From assembly GCF_000406165.1 (NCBI RefSeq), contig NZ_CM001977.1, positions 2,738,964-2,802,963 of the forward strand: a stretch of DNA of 64,000 nt, written 5' to 3'. The stretch's first letter is position 1, and each line of letters starts with the position of its first letter. A model generated the notes under the pieces. That model ran no database searches. It was not told where the DNA came from and saw only the letters and a program-made list of their open reading frames with translations. This DNA comes from Dickeya zeae NCPPB 2538 (GTDB lineage Bacteria > Pseudomonadota > Gammaproteobacteria > Enterobacterales > Enterobacteriaceae). Shown here in pieces: positions 17,060 to 26,212 of this stretch. A program made the position numbers and the translations under genes.

Positions 17060-18478
17060 TCACTGAAGTGCGAGTTCCTTATTAACAGGTTTAGGTTTGG
17101 CGTCGTCCACACCGGTTGCCCGTAGCCTCGCCAGCGCCCGTTCTGCCTCTTGCAGCACGTGCTGACATTGCTCTGGGGTAATGGTTAACGGCGGTTCAAT
17201 ACGAATCGACTTGGCATTATTCAGCGTGCCTGCCACCAGCACCCGGCGCTGGAACAGTTCACTGGCAAACGCATAGCCGATCGCGTTTTCTCTGAATTCA
17301 ATCGCCTGTAGCAGGCCCTTGCCACGCGCTTCCACAATCAAATCAGGATACGCAGCAGCCAGTCGTTGCAGCCCGGTCAGCAGAAACGCCCCCTGACGTG
17401 CCGCCTGCTCCGCCAGATTATCACGCAGCAGTACGTTGATGGTGGCCAGCGCCGCCGCACACGCCAATGGGTTACCGCCAAAGGTGGTGGTGTGCAGGAA
17501 CGGGTTGTCAAACAGTACCGAAAAGACCTCTTCGGTCGCGACCGTTGCCCCAATCGGCATCACGCCGCCGCCAAGCGCTTTCGCCAGACACAGGATATCG
17601 GGTTGCACGCCATAGTGCTCACAGGCAAACATCTTGCCGGTACGCCCCATGCCGGTTTGTACTTCATCGAGGATTAGCAACGCGCCGGTCTCATCGCACA
17701 ATGCGCGAACCGCAGGCAGATACTGATCCGGCGGCACAATGACCCCACCTTCACCCTGAATCGGCTCCAGAATCACCGCAGCGATGCCTTCGCCGTTGCG
17801 CTGGCACTGCTCGATTTTCTGTCGCATCGCCTGGATATCACCAAACGGCACATGGTGAAAACCGGGCAATAATGGCATGAACGGACGACGGAATACCGGT
17901 TTGGCGGTAGCGGATAACGCGCCCAGCGATTTACCGTGGAATGCGCCGTGGGTAGCGATGAAGCTGAACTTACCACGCGGTGACTGGTAGGCTTTCGCCA
18001 GCTTGATCGCCGCTTCCACCGACTCGGTGCCGCTGTTGCAAAAGAAACTGTACTTCAGCGTACCCGGTGTAATGGCCGCCAGCGTTTTTGCCAGCATGGC
18101 ACGCAGCGGATCGAGCAGTTCCTGACTGTGCAACGGCTGTTTGGAAAGTTGCTTTTCCACGGCGGCCACGACGGTGGGGTTGCGATGACCGACATTGAAA
18201 ATGCCATAACCGCCGAGACAATCGAGGTATTCGTTACCCTGTGTATCAAGCAGCGTGTTGGGGCCGCTGGCGCGCCATTCTACCGCACCGAAGCTGCCAC
18301 CGGAGGTGACGGATTTTCTGTACTCCAGAAAACCGGGATTGACGTACTCACGAAATGCATTGAGCGTTTCACGATTGAGCGCCGCCATCGCGTCGGCGGT
18401 AAGGGTATCGCTCATAATTAAATCAAGCGCCTGCTGAGAACACTCTAGCGGGTTGAAATGTGACGGTTGTCTGGACAA
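17060..18478 (-). CDS. patA: Putrescine aminotransferase
   Basis: Class III PLP aminotransferase of 472 residues that transfers an amino group from putrescine to 2-oxoglutarate, giving 4-aminobutanal. Visible signatures are FCNSGTESVEAAIKLA, the ILDEVQTGMGRTG cofactor aspartate and the catalytic lysine in CLAKALGGGVMPIGA. The protein tracks E. coli PatA (YgjG) along its length, with about 13 extra C-terminal residues. The start is TTG at 18478 behind AAGGAG; E. coli patA also uses TTG. The next enzyme of the pathway, PatD, is encoded upstream on the same strand with its own terminator, so the two are probably transcribed separately. Confidence 0.94.
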   Translation of the reverse strand: MSRQPSHFNPLECSQQALDLIMSDTLTADAMAALNRETLNAFREYVNPGFLEYRKSVTSGGSFGAVEWRASGPNTLLDTQGNEYLDCLGGYGIFNVGHRNPTVVAAVEKQLSKQPLHSQELLDPLRAMLAKTLAAITPGTLKYSFFCNSGTESVEAAIKLAKAYQSPRGKFSFIATHGAFHGKSLGALSATAKPVFRRPFMPLLPGFHHVPFGDIQAMRQKIEQCQRNGEGIAAVILEPIQGEGGVIVPPDQYLPAVRALCDETGALLILDEVQTGMGRTGKMFACEHYGVQPDILCLAKALGGGVMPIGATVATEEVFSVLFDNPFLHTTTFGGNPLACAAALATINVLLRDNLAEQAARQGAFLLTGLQRLAAAYPDLIVEARGKGLLQAIEFRENAIGYAFASELFQRRVLVAGTLNNAKSIRIEPPLTITPEQCQHVLQEAERALARLRATGVDDAKPKPVNKELALQ

Positions 18479-18757
18479 AATGTGCTCCTTGGGGGTGAGG
18501 TATCACGTGATACCAATTTAAGTAATGCATAGAACGCACCACTCCGCCCGCCTAATCAGAAAATCACGATTTCGTCCCTTTCCTGCTTATTTTTACAACA
18601 GATTATAGACAGAACTGCTCATTTATTGTCACATCCTGCTATTGCTAACCGGATAAAGAATAAAAAACGTCCAAAAAACAAGGCGAACGCACCGTTTATG
18701 TGCAGTTCGCCCTACAGTTGGGCATTTTTTCACCGCCCGTCGGTTATCGCGCTACGG
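18479..18757. other. Gap between patD and patA with patA promoter region
   Basis: About 280 bp. It holds the patD terminator near 18.69 kb and AT-rich DNA ahead of patA that should contain its promoter. No gene is supported here. Confidence 0.6.
18671..18711 (-). terminator. Terminator of patD
   Basis: Stem GGCGAAC-GCAC/GTGC-A-GTTCGCC with one bulged base (18682-18711), then TTGTTTTTT on the minus strand, 46 bp after the patD stop. Confidence 0.85.
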
Positions 18758-20194
18758 TTAATGGCGGATCATCACATGCCGCACGATGGTGTAATCTTCC
18801 AGACCATAAACCGACATGTCCTTACCGTAACCAGAGAGTTTCTGCCCGCCGTGCGGCATCTCGCTGACCAGCATGAAGTGGGTGTTCACCCAGGTACAGC
18901 CGTATTCCAGACAGGCGGCAACGCGATGCGCACGGCCGATATCCCGCGTCCATACCGAGGACGCCAGCCCATAGCGGGAGTCGTTGGCCCACGCCACCAC
19001 TTGTGCTTCATCATCAAACGGCGTAATGGATATTACCGGACCAAAGACTTCACGCTGAACTATCTCGTCTTCCTGCCGGGCATCAGCCAGTACGGTGGGT
19101 TGGAAATAGTACCCCCCACCGGGCACCCGTTCTCCCCCGGTGATAAGCCGGATGTGGGGTTGTGCACGGGCACGCTCGACAAACCCAGCCACCCGTTCCA
19201 GTTGCTCTGCTGTGATCAGCGGCCCCAGCTCCGTTGTCGGGTCGTCGGGCGTGCCGATTTTGATCGACGCAACCGCCTTACCGAGCTTTTCCACCAGTTG
19301 GTCATAGATGGGGCGCTGCACGTAGAGACGGCAGGCCGCGGTGCAATCCTGCCCGGCATTATAGAAGCCAAAACTACGAATACCGTCTGTCACCTGCTCC
19401 AGATCGGCATCGTCGAACACGATAACCGGTGCCTTGCCACCCAGTTCCATGTGGGTACGTTTTACACTGGCCGCCGCGTTGCCAATAATATGCGACCCGG
19501 TGGCAATAGAGCCGGTCAGTGACACCATGCGCACCCGCTCATGGCCGGTCAGCGCATCGCCGATTTCACGGCCCTGCCCGAACAGGATATTGACGACGCC
19601 CGGCGGGAACAGGTCGGCCAGCAGGCTGGCCAAGTACAATGCTGTTAACGGCGTTTGCTCTGCGGGTTTCAGCACCACACAGTTACCGGCCGCCAGCGCC
19701 GGAGCCAGCTTCCAGGCAGCCATCATCAACGGATAATTCCAGGGAGCAATGGAGGCCACGACCCCCACCGGATCACGGCGGATCATCGAGGTATGCCCTT
19801 CCAGATATTCGCCCGCCGCCGAGCCATTCAGGCAGCGTGCAGCACCGGCAAAAAAGCGAAACACATCCGCTACTGCGGGTATCTCGTCATTGAATACCGC
19901 ATGGTAGGGTTTACCGCAATTTAGCGATTCCAGGCGGGCCAGCGCTTCACCGTGCTGTTCAATGCAGTCCGCCAGCTTCAGCAGTAGCGTGGCGCGTGTT
20001 TTGGGTGTTGTCTGCCCCCAGTGGGCAAAGGCCGCCTCCGCCGCCATTACGGCTGCATCCACCTGTGCCAGATCCGCCTGCGCCATCGTGATGATGGCCT
20101 CTCCCGTGGCCGGGTTGTGCACCGTATAAGGCGCTCCATTGCCCAGCACCCGTTTTCCGTCAATCAACATGTCAATCAGCAAATTGTCGTGCAT
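18758..20194 (-). CDS. patD: 4-Aminobutyraldehyde dehydrogenase
   Basis: NAD-dependent aldehyde dehydrogenase of 478 residues that oxidises 4-aminobutanal to GABA, the step after PatA. Family motifs are in order: IAPWNYPLMMAAWK, KPAEQTPLTALYLA, SLTGSIATG, the general base in MELGGKAP near residue 250 and the catalytic cysteine in YNAGQDCTAACRLY near residue 285. The C-terminus YGCTWVNTHFMLVSEMPHGG is characteristic of PatD (YdcW). With patA it gives a two-step route from putrescine to GABA. Confidence 0.93.
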   Translation of the reverse strand: MHDNLLIDMLIDGKRVLGNGAPYTVHNPATGEAIITMAQADLAQVDAAVMAAEAAFAHWGQTTPKTRATLLLKLADCIEQHGEALARLESLNCGKPYHAVFNDEIPAVADVFRFFAGAARCLNGSAAGEYLEGHTSMIRRDPVGVVASIAPWNYPLMMAAWKLAPALAAGNCVVLKPAEQTPLTALYLASLLADLFPPGVVNILFGQGREIGDALTGHERVRMVSLTGSIATGSHIIGNAAASVKRTHMELGGKAPVIVFDDADLEQVTDGIRSFGFYNAGQDCTAACRLYVQRPIYDQLVEKLGKAVASIKIGTPDDPTTELGPLITAEQLERVAGFVERARAQPHIRLITGGERVPGGGYYFQPTVLADARQEDEIVQREVFGPVISITPFDDEAQVVAWANDSRYGLASSVWTRDIGRAHRVAACLEYGCTWVNTHFMLVSEMPHGGQKLSGYGKDMSVYGLEDYTIVRHVMIRH

Positions 20195-20541
20195 ACCCTG
20201 CTCCCCTGAAGCGATAGCTATAGACGTACCCTATGGCAATCATCTAGCAAAATACCTGCCATCTTCTCGACTCGTTCACCCTGCGCGGGTTCGTCATCGC
20301 GCACCTCATCGTGAATCAATGTGTGAAAACGCGTGTATTCGCTATCGTTAAAGCGTAGCTGAGCTACCACCAAAAGGAGAATGACCGGGAACTGATATCG
20401 ACCAGCAAAGGGATTACTGACATCACATATCACTGACAAAATTATGTATAAGAGGCTCTTCATTGCAGTCCATTTCATCGCAAAATAGCCGGCAGACATG
20501 ACATTACCCGCTACCGATCCACGACAGAAGGAATTATCGCC
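20195..20541. other. Gap between patD and the PaiB-like gene, with a possible gene fragment
   Basis: About 350 bp between divergent genes. It must hold both promoters. On the minus strand, roughly 20218-20385, an open stretch reads like protein (AQLRFNDSEYTRFHTLIHD and VEKMAGILLDD), but no ribosome site or start codon suits it. It may be the 3' remnant of a lost gene. Confidence 0.35.
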
Positions 20542-21171
20542 ATGGATTGTCCTCCGGTATTTCGCGAAACACGGCTGCCCACACTGCACGCACTGATGCA
20601 CGCCCATCCACTTGCGATGCTGATCACCAACGGTCCCAGCGGCCTGTCGGCCAACCTCATTCCGTTTCTCTTAACCGACGAGGGTGCCTTCGGTACCTTA
20701 CACGCCCATCTGGCGCGTAATAACCCACAGGTGGATGCATTGAAAACGGCCGACCCGGTGCTGGTGGTATTTCAGGGGCCGGACAGCTACATTTCGCCGG
20801 ACTGGTATCCATCCAAACAAGTGCAGGGTAAGGCGGTACCAACCTGGAATTACGTCATGGTTCAGGCACGAGGCACGCCCAAGGTGATTGACGACGCACA
20901 GTGGTTGAGGCAGCAAGTCGGTGCCCTGACCGATGCCCATGAGCATGCTCGCTCACAACCGTGGCGTGTGGATGATGCGCCGGCCGACTTTATCGCCGCC
21001 CAACTGAACGGCATCATCGGGCTGGAAATCCCGATTACGGCACTGGAGGGTAAATGGAAAGTAAGCCAGAACAGAACGTTGGCAGACCGCCAGGGCGTGA
21101 TTGACGGATTACAACGCGAAAATGGTTGCCCGGCAATGGCTGCATTGGTCAACGCACGACTGGCAGAATAA
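20542..21171 (+). CDS. PaiB-family FMN-binding protein
   Basis: Soluble protein of 209 residues of the FMN-binding split-barrel PaiB family, described in Bacillus as a negative regulator of sporulation and protease genes. Typical segments are MDCPPVFRETRLPTLHALM, HLARNNPQVDAL, YISPDWYPSK-QVPTWNYV and EIPITALEGKWKVSQNR. In proteobacteria its role is unclear, and flavin or haem utilisation has been suggested for related folds. It is monocistronic here. Confidence 0.85.
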   Translation: MDCPPVFRETRLPTLHALMHAHPLAMLITNGPSGLSANLIPFLLTDEGAFGTLHAHLARNNPQVDALKTADPVLVVFQGPDSYISPDWYPSKQVQGKAVPTWNYVMVQARGTPKVIDDAQWLRQQVGALTDAHEHARSQPWRVDDAPADFIAAQLNGIIGLEIPITALEGKWKVSQNRTLADRQGVIDGLQRENGCPAMAALVNARLAE

Positions 21172-21882
21172 GCGCTGACTAATACCCTCTCGCTCAACCG
21201 ATTTGGGTTGGGTTTGATAATGCGGCGTGACACAGAGCACGATGAAAAAAACCGTCATTGCCGCGTTATTTTAATAACCCTATATACTATTAGGCACGGC
21301 GTACTATATTTATTTCCTCATGAGTACAGTAATGTGACACCACCGATAGATTTATAAAATAACACCCCCAGACGACCCGAAAATTATTATCATTTATTCC
21401 CGACTAACCCGCAGATGATTGACATAGAAAAAATAGAATAAACCAACAAATCACCATAAAATTTAATCATTAAAAATCAACAACATAAAAATAAAAGTCA
21501 CTAACAGTACATTTTTCCATATAACGTTAGTTCACGCTTCTCACCAAATTGAGGCAAAAAATAAACCATAAAAAAACACCGCCACAACAAAAATAAAACA
21601 CATACCAAAACAAAAAATCGAAACACCGAAAATAATTAAACAAACGCGTGAAGACATATCTTTATTAAAGGTTATAAAATTAATCTTATAGTTAATAAAC
21701 TAAAAAAACTACGATTTTCTTATCTTCGCCAACACGCCATTTAATTTGTCCCACAGGCAAGAAACAATGGAAATTGTAGACTTAGATCAAGAAAAAATAG
21801 ACGGAATAATCCCTATAGTAGTTCCGACGACAGTAATCCAATCTCAATTAATTAACTCGTCATGCTGAGTAATGGGGAATCT
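21172..21882. other. Long AT-rich region upstream of dcuB
   Basis: About 710 bp, strongly AT-rich and A-run-rich, unlike flanking coding DNA. It must hold the dcuB promoter. No convincing FNR palindrome was found. A short open frame at 21767-21868 could be a leader peptide. AT-rich DNA of this type is often bound by H-NS. Confidence 0.6.
21767..21868 (+). CDS. Possible 33-residue leader peptide ahead of dcuB
   Basis: A short open frame starting ATGGAAATTGTAGAC and ending 14 bases before the dcuB ATG. The product would start MEIVDLDQEKIDG and end NSSC. The ribosome site is weak (AGGCAAGAAAC). Coupling to dcuB is possible but there is no homology evidence. Confidence 0.25.
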   Translation: MEIVDLDQEKIDGIIPIVVPTTVIQSQLINSSC

Positions 21883-23223
21883 ATGGACTTTATCATTCAA
21901 CTTGTCATAGTCCTGATCTGCCTGTTTTACGGTGCGCGAAAAGGCGGTATCGCGCTCGGATTATTAGGGGGTATCGGGCTCGTCATTCTGGTTTTCATTT
22001 TCAAACTAGAACCTGGGAAACCACCGGTGGACGTGATGCTGGTCATCATTTCCGTAGTCGCTGCATCGGCGACATTGCAAGCTTCCGGCGGTTTGGACGT
22101 TATGCTGCAGGTAGCGGAAAAAATGCTGCGGCGTAACCCGAAATACGTGTCAATTATTGCACCGTTCGTCACCTGTATATTGACGATTCTGTGCGGTACC
22201 GGCCATGTGGTGTATACCATTCTGCCGATTATTTACGACGTCGCTATCAAGAATAACATCCGCCCGGAACGCCCTATGGCAGCCAGCTCGATCGGCGCGC
22301 AAATGGGGATTATCGCAAGCCCGGTATCCGTGGCGGTGGTATCACTGGTCGCCATGCTCAGTAAATTTACCTTCCACGGTAAACACCTCGAGTTCCTGGA
22401 CTTACTGGCAATCACGATTCCCTCTACCCTGCTGGGTATTCTGGCCATCGGGATTTTCAGTTGGTTCAGGGGTAAAGATCTGGATAAAGACCCGGATTTC
22501 CAGAAATTCATTTCCGTACCGGAAAACCGTGAGTACGTCTATGGTGACACCGCCACCCTGCTGGATCGCAAGCTGCCACGCAGCAACTGGGTTGCCATGT
22601 GGATTTTCCTTGCCACTATCGCGGCGGTAGCTCTGCTGGGTGCAGTCGAAAGCCTGCGTCCGACCTTCGGCGGCAAACCGCTGTCCATGGTGCTGGTAAT
22701 CCAGATGTTTATGCTGCTGTCTGGTGCCATCATTATTATCGCCACCAAAACCAATCCGGGGTCGATTTCGAAAAATGAGGTGTTCCGTTCCGGGATGATT
22801 GCGATTGTCGCGGTGTACGGTATCGCCTGGATGGCGGAAACCATGTTCGGTGCTCACCTCGGACAGATCAAAGATACGCTGGGGGCGTTGGTTAAAGAGT
22901 ACCCCTGGGCTTATGCGCTGATCCTGCTGCTGGTCTCCAAGTTCGTTAACTCGCAGGCTGCCGCGCTGGCCGCTATCGTACCGGTCGCACTGGCGATTGG
23001 TGTCGACCCAGCATATATCGTGGCATCTGCACCGGCTTGCTATGGTTACTACATTCTGCCGACTTACCCCAGCGACCTGGCTGCTATCCAGTTCGACCGC
23101 TCCGGTACGACCCACATCGGTCGGTTTGTCATTAACCACAGCTTCATTCTGCCCGGCCTGATTGGCGTCATCACCTCCAGCGTATTCGGTTGGGTGTTCG
23201 CCGCCATGTACGGGTACTACTGA
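21883..23223 (+). CDS. dcuB: Anaerobic C4-dicarboxylate antiporter DcuB
   Basis: Inner-membrane transporter of 446 residues that exchanges external fumarate, malate or aspartate for succinate during fumarate respiration. It matches E. coli DcuB almost throughout: LICLFYGARKGGIALGLLGG, VVAASATLQASGGLDVML, LTILCGTGHVVYTILPI and PACYGYYILPTYPSDLAAIQ. About ten to twelve hydrophobic segments. The start at 21883 (MDFIIQLVIV) has GGGGA five bases ahead; the seven-codon upstream extension is not conserved. In E. coli, DcuS-DcuR and FNR activate it. Confidence 0.93.
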   Translation: MDFIIQLVIVLICLFYGARKGGIALGLLGGIGLVILVFIFKLEPGKPPVDVMLVIISVVAASATLQASGGLDVMLQVAEKMLRRNPKYVSIIAPFVTCILTILCGTGHVVYTILPIIYDVAIKNNIRPERPMAASSIGAQMGIIASPVSVAVVSLVAMLSKFTFHGKHLEFLDLLAITIPSTLLGILAIGIFSWFRGKDLDKDPDFQKFISVPENREYVYGDTATLLDRKLPRSNWVAMWIFLATIAAVALLGAVESLRPTFGGKPLSMVLVIQMFMLLSGAIIIIATKTNPGSISKNEVFRSGMIAIVAVYGIAWMAETMFGAHLGQIKDTLGALVKEYPWAYALILLLVSKFVNSQAAALAAIVPVALAIGVDPAYIVASAPACYGYYILPTYPSDLAAIQFDRSGTTHIGRFVINHSFILPGLIGVITSSVFGWVFAAMYGYY

Positions 23224-23246
23224 GTTAATGTTACTGAGTTAACCAT

Positions 23247-23271
23247 TGCGCCAGACCGCTCTTCTGGCGCA
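23247..23271 (+). terminator. Hairpin after dcuB
   Basis: Perfect nine-base stem TGCGCCAGA/TCTGGCGCA, 24 bp after the dcuB stop. A second stem, AACCGCCCG/CGGGCGGTT (23288-23320), follows and reaches the stop of the convergent oxidoreductase gene. The T runs are poor, so termination is probable but not certain. Confidence 0.6.
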
Positions 23272-23318
23272 TGCCGGTTTCTCCCTCAACCGCCCGTTCG
23301 GTCCCAGCCGTCGGGCGG

Positions 23319-24308
23319 TTATTCTTGAATAAGGGGGAAATCAATATCGCAGCACGCTCTGGCCTGTTCCAGCACCCGAGCAACGATCAATGCAATATCC
23401 AGCAATTGATAGCAGCGGGAAAGATCCTGGGCGCTGACAATATCTCTGAATACCTCGAACTCGTACTTCATGTGGTGGTTACCCGTTGCATCGTCAAATG
23501 TGGCGAGCTGTCCTTGCTTCACACACTCGACATGCTTGCATACGCCGGGCGCATCGTTAACTTTCACATAGCCCGCCGTCCCCTGCACGGTGAAATAAGC
23601 CGGGCTGGCTGAATCTTTGGCCCCAATACACACCACAATAAACGTCCGATAACTCATGACGAGAACACCCGACGTATCGATACCGTTATGCCCTTTATTG
23701 CACAGATAGTTCACGCTCTCCGGCGCGCCGAATAACGCACAGGCATGGTAAATGTTATATAAATTGATGTCGTAAAGGGCACCGCCCGACGCCGCCGGGT
23801 CAAATGCCGGGTGTACGATCCCATTGACATAATCATCGTAACGACTCGAATACTGCGAGTAATTCGCCTGTACCATTTTAATGTCGCCAATCTCAGCGAT
23901 GTTTTGCTTAAGATAATGGAATCCCGGCGTATGAATTGCGGTTATCGCCTCGAACAAACAACGCTTTTTTGATTTCGCCAGCGTAACCAAACTCAGTAAT
24001 TGCGCATAACTGGATGTAAACGGCTTTTCACAGATAACATGCTTCCCGGCAGATAATGCCCGGTGGGAATACGCATAATGCAGATGATTGGGTATTCCGA
24101 GGTAAACAACATCGACATGCTCATCGCGCAGCATGGCATCGTAATCGGTATACAACGAACGGATAGTATATTGACGGGCGAGTGCTTCACCTTTTGACCG
24201 GCTCCCTTGCCGGACACACAACGCACACAGTTCTATCCCCTCCATCGTTGCCAGCACCTCAAGACAGGCAGCAACAATCTTCCCCGACCCAACCAACGCT
24301 ATCTTCAT
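23319..24308 (-). CDS. Gfo/Idh/MocA-family oxidoreductase
   Basis: NAD(P)-dependent oxidoreductase of 329 residues. The N-terminal Rossmann fold begins KIALVGSGKIV, the family EKP motif is in HVICEKPFTSSY near residue 95, and a C-terminal beta-sheet substrate domain contains DPAASGGALYDINLYNIYHAC. Members act on sugars, inositols or related compounds. There is no sugar operon beside it, so the substrate is unknown. It is unusually rich in cysteine for the family. Confidence 0.85.
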   Translation of the reverse strand: MKIALVGSGKIVAACLEVLATMEGIELCALCVRQGSRSKGEALARQYTIRSLYTDYDAMLRDEHVDVVYLGIPNHLHYAYSHRALSAGKHVICEKPFTSSYAQLLSLVTLAKSKKRCLFEAITAIHTPGFHYLKQNIAEIGDIKMVQANYSQYSSRYDDYVNGIVHPAFDPAASGGALYDINLYNIYHACALFGAPESVNYLCNKGHNGIDTSGVLVMSYRTFIVVCIGAKDSASPAYFTVQGTAGYVKVNDAPGVCKHVECVKQGQLATFDDATGNHHMKYEFEVFRDIVSAQDLSRCYQLLDIALIVARVLEQARACCDIDFPLIQE

Positions 24309-24367
24309 GCCTCAGACTCCAAAATGGATTAGCGGAACAGGACTTAACATACCAATATGACGCGATA

Positions 24368-24404
24368 TAAAAAAACACCCTGCCAGCATAACGCTCGCAG
24401 GGTG
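24368..24404 (-). terminator. Terminator of gltP
   Basis: Perfect stem CACCCTGC/GCAGGGTG (24376-24383 with 24397-24404), followed on the minus strand by a run of seven T, 57 bp after the gltP stop. Confidence 0.88.
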
Positions 24405-24460
24405 AGGGTGAGAAGCTCATAACCGGACAATGCCCGATGGCCTGTTGTCACCGTGCAGGA

Positions 24461-25780
24461 TTACTCCTGACTGGCGGCGGGACGAACTGCCATTGTTGCC
24501 TGCTCCAGTTCGTAGGCTCGCGCTTTTTCTTCGTCAAACTGCCCTTCCCACTTGGAAATCACCAGCACGGCCAGGGCGTTACCCACCACGTTCAGTGCCG
24601 TACGCGCCATATCCAGAATACGGTCTACCCCGGCAATGAACGCCAGACCTTCGAGCGGGATCCCCACACTGCCCAGGGTCGCCAGCAATACCACAAACGA
24701 GACACCCGGTACGCCAGCAATCCCTTTGGAGGTAATCATCAGTGTCAACACCAGTACCAACTCCTGCCACAAGCTCAAATCGATACCGTAAAGCTGGGCA
24801 ATGAAAATAGCCGCGATGCTTTGATACAGCGTTGAACCATCCAGATTAAACGAGTACCCGGTCGGCACCACAAAACTGGTAATCGCCTTCGGCGCACCGT
24901 AGGCCTCCATCTTTTGGATGATACGCGGCAGCACCGTTTCAGAACTGGCGGTGGAATAGGCCAAAATCAACTCGTCTTTCAGGATACGGATCAAGGTCAT
25001 AATCCGTAACCGACACAGACGCGCTACCGCGCCCAGTACCACCAACGCAAAGAACAGAATCGCGGCATAGACCAATATGACCAGCTTGGCGAGTGGCCAC
25101 AGCGAAGCGAACCCGAAATTGGCAACGGTCACCGCAATCAGCGCAAATACCCCAACCGGGGCATACCGCATAATCATATTGGTGACGCGGAACATGGTCT
25201 CCGAAGCACTGCGAAACACGTTCAACAGCGGGTCACGCTGCTCACGCGGCAGAGATGACAGCCCAAGGCCGAACAATACGGCGAAGAAGATCACCGGCAG
25301 CATGTCACCCTTGGCCAACGCGGCAAAAATGTTGGGCGGGATCAGCGAGAGAATCGTACCCACCAGACTGTGCGAACCGCTTTGCACCTGTTCGGTGGTT
25401 TTCTCATACTGAGAAATATCCACCCGGGTAAGCATCGACATATCAATGCCATGCCCCGGATGAAACAGGTTGGCCAGCGTAATACCAATCACAATCGCCA
25501 GTGTAGTAATGACCTCAAAGTAAACGATGGTTTTAAAACCGATACGTCCCAGTTTTTTCGCATCACCCACCCCAGCGATACCCACCACCAGCGTGGTGAT
25601 AACAATCGGCACCACAATCATTTTGATCAACCGGATGAAGATATCCCCGGCCGGACTTAACACGTTGGTCACCAGCCACAGCTTATTGGCCGGGTTTTCA
25701 TGTAACCAGGCACCGACGGCAATACCGACAATCAATGCGATGAGGATTTGCCAGGCAAGGCTAACTTTCTGTTTTTTCAT
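24461..25780 (-). CDS. gltP: Glutamate/aspartate:proton symporter GltP
   Basis: DAACS-family inner-membrane symporter of 439 residues, close to E. coli GltP in length and sequence. Diagnostic stretches are FIRLIKMIVVPIVITTLV, the serine-rich AYSTASSETVLPRI loop (re-entrant hairpin 1), SFVVPTGYSFNLDGSTLYQ (helix 7 with the NxD-type motif) and DRILDMARTALNVVGNALA (helix 8, substrate and proton site). It is monocistronic, with its own terminator. A second, divergent DAACS gene is at 53.1 kb. Confidence 0.93.
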   Translation of the reverse strand: MKKQKVSLAWQILIALIVGIAVGAWLHENPANKLWLVTNVLSPAGDIFIRLIKMIVVPIVITTLVVGIAGVGDAKKLGRIGFKTIVYFEVITTLAIVIGITLANLFHPGHGIDMSMLTRVDISQYEKTTEQVQSGSHSLVGTILSLIPPNIFAALAKGDMLPVIFFAVLFGLGLSSLPREQRDPLLNVFRSASETMFRVTNMIMRYAPVGVFALIAVTVANFGFASLWPLAKLVILVYAAILFFALVVLGAVARLCRLRIMTLIRILKDELILAYSTASSETVLPRIIQKMEAYGAPKAITSFVVPTGYSFNLDGSTLYQSIAAIFIAQLYGIDLSLWQELVLVLTLMITSKGIAGVPGVSFVVLLATLGSVGIPLEGLAFIAGVDRILDMARTALNVVGNALAVLVISKWEGQFDEEKARAYELEQATMAVRPAASQE

Positions 25781-26212
25781 AATACGAATCCATTGTCTGT
25801 GCTCCCTGCGACTACTTGCCGATGGCTATAACACGGCCATCGAACGCTCCAGCGTATGCTGAACTGCTACAGATGAAGGGGGAGGTTTGAAGGTTATTTT
25901 TGCAAAAACTCGTGACCCACAGGCAAATGCGTGACTCACCAAAACAGAATGCGTAATCAAATAGTTATTCATTAAAATTGCGCAACTATTTGTATCGCAA
26001 AAGAAAATAAAAAAGGCATAACCTGTTGTTATGCCGAGGCATGCTACTATCCCCCTCCCGTGAGATCAAGCGCTACGTTCGGGGTAGTTTTCATAATTAT
26101 GCGTTTCGTCACTGTCTATTGAACACCGCCGAACGCCGGTATAAGCCTGATATGGCTCATACAAATCGAGGCGAAACGCAGCGTAGCCCACCGTTCGGGC
26201 ATCAATCAGCGA
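25781..26212. other. Gap between gltP and cbl
   Basis: About 430 bp. The gltP-proximal half is AT-rich and should carry its promoter. The half near cbl is the cbl 3' untranslated region, ending in an intrinsic terminator and containing a long-range inverted repeat. No protein gene is supported. Confidence 0.6.
26005..26035 (-). terminator. Terminator downstream of cbl
   Basis: Perfect stem GGCATAAC/GTTATGCC (26015-26022 with 26028-26035), followed on the minus strand by a T run. It lies about 180 bp after the cbl stop, leaving an unusually long 3' untranslated region. Confidence 0.8.

Noticed and set aside
18626..19522. Open frame of 298 codons on the plus strand opposite patD
   Set aside because: It is fully antisense to the well-supported aldehyde dehydrogenase gene and has no ribosome site or recognisable motif.
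21172..21882. FNR palindrome upstream of dcuB
   Set aside because: Only partial TTAAT/ATCAA-like matches were seen in very AT-rich DNA; none has both half sites at the right spacing.
22402..23139. Open frame of 245 codons on the minus strand opposite dcuB
   Set aside because: The composition (many His, Gln, Arg, Asp) is that of the complement of a membrane-protein gene; dcuB is certain.
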